From positions 1 to 7,689 of the forward strand of contig SKKZ01000148.1 in NCBI GenBank assembly GCA_007123455.1: a stretch of DNA of 7,689 nt, read 5' to 3'. Origin of the DNA: Coriobacteriia bacterium (GTDB lineage Bacteria; Actinomycetota; Coriobacteriia; Anaerosomatales; SLCP01). A program made the translations under genes and the position numbers. This document shows positions 6,638 through 7,689 of this stretch, piece by piece (positions within the stretch are counted from its first letter, which is position 1; each line of letters opens with the position of its first letter). The notes beneath the pieces are model-generated. The model was not told the origin of the DNA. It saw nothing but the letters and a program-made list of their open reading frames with translations, and made no database searches.

Positions 6638-6658
6638 CCGCGTGGCTCAGGCGCGCGG
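6638..6658. terminator. Possible shared hairpin between convergent PAP2 and sensor kinase genes
   Basis: CCGCGTG at 6638-6644 pairs with CGCGCGG at 6652-6658 (one G-U pair) around a 7-nt loop. It begins 2 nt after the PAP2 stop and runs into the last four codons of the kinase gene on the other strand. There is no T-run on either side. It could slow polymerase coming from either direction, but in such GC-rich DNA a 7-bp pairing can occur by chance. Confidence 0.35.
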
Positions 6659-7689
6659 CAGCGTGACCGTGAAGGTCGTGCCCGCACCCGGCCGGGAGTC
6701 CACCACGACAGTCCCGTTCGAACGCTCGACGACATGACGGACGAGTGACAGGCCAAGCCCGGTCCCACCGCTGTGTCGCGAGCGCGCCCGGTCGACGCGG
6801 TAGAAGCGTTCGAAGATCCTCGGCAGGTCCTCCGGAGGGATGCCGGGTCCTGTATCGGCCACGATGATGCGCACGGTGTGCGGGTCGGTCTCGACCTTCA
6901 CCGTCACCGCGCCCTCCTCCGTGTACGTGATGGCATTGTCGAGCAGGTTGTCGAGTGCGATCGCCAAGTCGGTCGGGTCGGCCTTGACGAAGACGTCATC
7001 GCCGGTGATCGCGTTGGTGTCGACGACGAGTTCCAGACCGCTCTCCTTCGCCGAGGGTCCGTGACCGAGCACTGCGTTGGAGACTGCCTCGCGGACATCG
7101 GTCACGCTGTCCGGAGCCGGAGTCGCTTCCAGACGCGACAGGTCGAGCAGGTCTGCGACGAGCCTGCCGAGGCGTGCGGACTCCTGCTCGATCTGGAGTG
7201 CGAACGAGAGTGCGACCTCGGTGTCTCCATCGCTTGCGGCATGGGTGGCGGACTCCGCAAGCAGGTGGATGGCGGCGGCCGGCGTCTTGAGCTCGTGGCT
7301 TGCGTTGGCGACGAAGTCGCGCCGAACGCGTTCGAGTCTCGTGCGCTCGGTAGTATCGCTCACGACGATCAGCGTGCGTCGGAAAACGTCGGAGTGGTTG
7401 AGCGGCAGGACGCTGATGCGCAACGTCCGCCCCGAGGGATCGGGTCCCCACTCCCGGGTCGACGGATCTTCGTCATCCAGACTCGACACGATCGTCTCGC
7501 GAACCGACTCGGGAAGCCCGGCATCTCCAAGCAACTGGTCACGCCATCCCCGTGCAGGAGTGCGGAACAGGCGTCCGGCAGCACTGTTGGCGAAGACGAT
7601 CCGGTCGTCGTGGAGGAGGAAGACTGCGTCCGTGAGCCCGTCGAGCACCGAGCGCAGGTTACGCTGCTCGGCGCCGAGATCCTCGAGGC
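6647..7689 (-). CDS. PhoR/SenX3-like sensor histidine kinase, 5' end beyond window
   Basis: The minus-strand frame runs open from the right edge to TGA at 6649-6647. About 347 residues are visible. The first residues (LEDLGAEQRNLRSVLDGL) look like a helical linker. They lead into a PAS domain (GLTDAVFLLHDDRIVFAN through IVVSDTTER), a HisKA domain with FVANASHELKTP, and an HATPase domain. The HATPase domain carries the N box (DNLLDNAITYTEEG), G1 (VADTGPGIP), F box (RIFERFYRVDRARS) and G2 (GGTGLGLSLV). The phospho-acceptor His is encoded at 7297-7295. All catalytic boxes are intact, so it should autophosphorylate and pass phosphate to a response regulator, presumably encoded to the right. The HELKTP box and following ALLAE-like helix resemble SenX3 and PhoR, which respond to phosphate limitation. 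GTG 7648 is internal, because the same frame continues conserved linker sequence to the edge. Any membrane segment lies outside the window. The ligand is unknown. Confidence 0.94.
   Translation of the reverse strand, partial: LEDLGAEQRNLRSVLDGLTDAVFLLHDDRIVFANSAAGRLFRTPARGWRDQLLGDAGLPESVRETIVSSLDDEDPSTREWGPDPSGRTLRISVLPLNHSDVFRRTLIVVSDTTERTRLERVRRDFVANASHELKTPAAAIHLLAESATHAASDGDTEVALSFALQIEQESARLGRLVADLLDLSRLEATPAPDSVTDVREAVSNAVLGHGPSAKESGLELVVDTNAITGDDVFVKADPTDLAIALDNLLDNAITYTEEGAVTVKVETDPHTVRIIVADTGPGIPPEDLPRIFERFYRVDRARSRHSGGTGLGLSLVRHVVERSNGTVVVDSRPGAGTTFTVTLPRA

Overview
The window is a compact, high-GC stretch (roughly 60-65% G+C by eye) of what looks like an ordinary bacterial chromosome. 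Seven genes cover almost all of it. Six lie on the plus strand and one, cut by the right edge, lies on the minus strand. GTG starts, U-less hairpin terminators, a kinase whose H-box resembles SenX3, and a CBS/DRTGG pyrophosphatase together suggest a Gram-positive-type, probably actinobacterial lineage, possibly an anaerobic one such as Coriobacteriia. That assignment is an inference from gene style, not from a marker gene. I see no mobile element, CRISPR array, tRNA, rRNA or prophage gene.

Layout: 1-603 is the C-terminal part of GMP synthase (guaA), followed by a perfect 8-bp hairpin in the 69-nt gap. 673-948 and 954-1757 are a free-standing AroQ-class chorismate mutase and a short type I-beta DAHP synthase (aroF), 5 nt apart. 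Together they hold the first step of the shikimate pathway and the branch step towards Phe/Tyr. A second terminator-like hairpin follows aroF. 1818-2024 encodes an unrecognised 68-residue protein with three CxxC pairs. Its stop codon overlaps the upstream candidate start of pcrA (2021-4288), a complete UvrD/PcrA helicase with a C-terminal RNA-polymerase-binding type domain. 4325-5950 encodes a complete family II pyrophosphatase with inserted CBS-DRTGG-CBS regulatory domains. Ten nucleotides after it, 5961-6635 encodes a PAP2 membrane phosphatase with all three catalytic motifs. On the minus strand, 6647-7689 encodes the PAS-HisKA-HATPase part of a PhoR/SenX3-like sensor kinase. It converges on the PAP2 gene with only 11 nt between the stop codons.

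How they fit together: the mutase/DAHP synthase pair probably forms a regulated complex in trans, doing what the fused enzyme does in Bacillus. The pyrophosphatase and PAP2 phosphatase, probably co-transcribed, both deal with (pyro)phosphate release, one in the cytosol and one at the membrane. The facing kinase is of the type that often senses phosphate, but no link between them is shown by the sequence. Most of the window is core metabolism and DNA maintenance. I do not find strong evidence for a novel system. The least explained element is the small cysteine-rich protein at 1818-2024. No gene-free stretch exceeds 70 nt.
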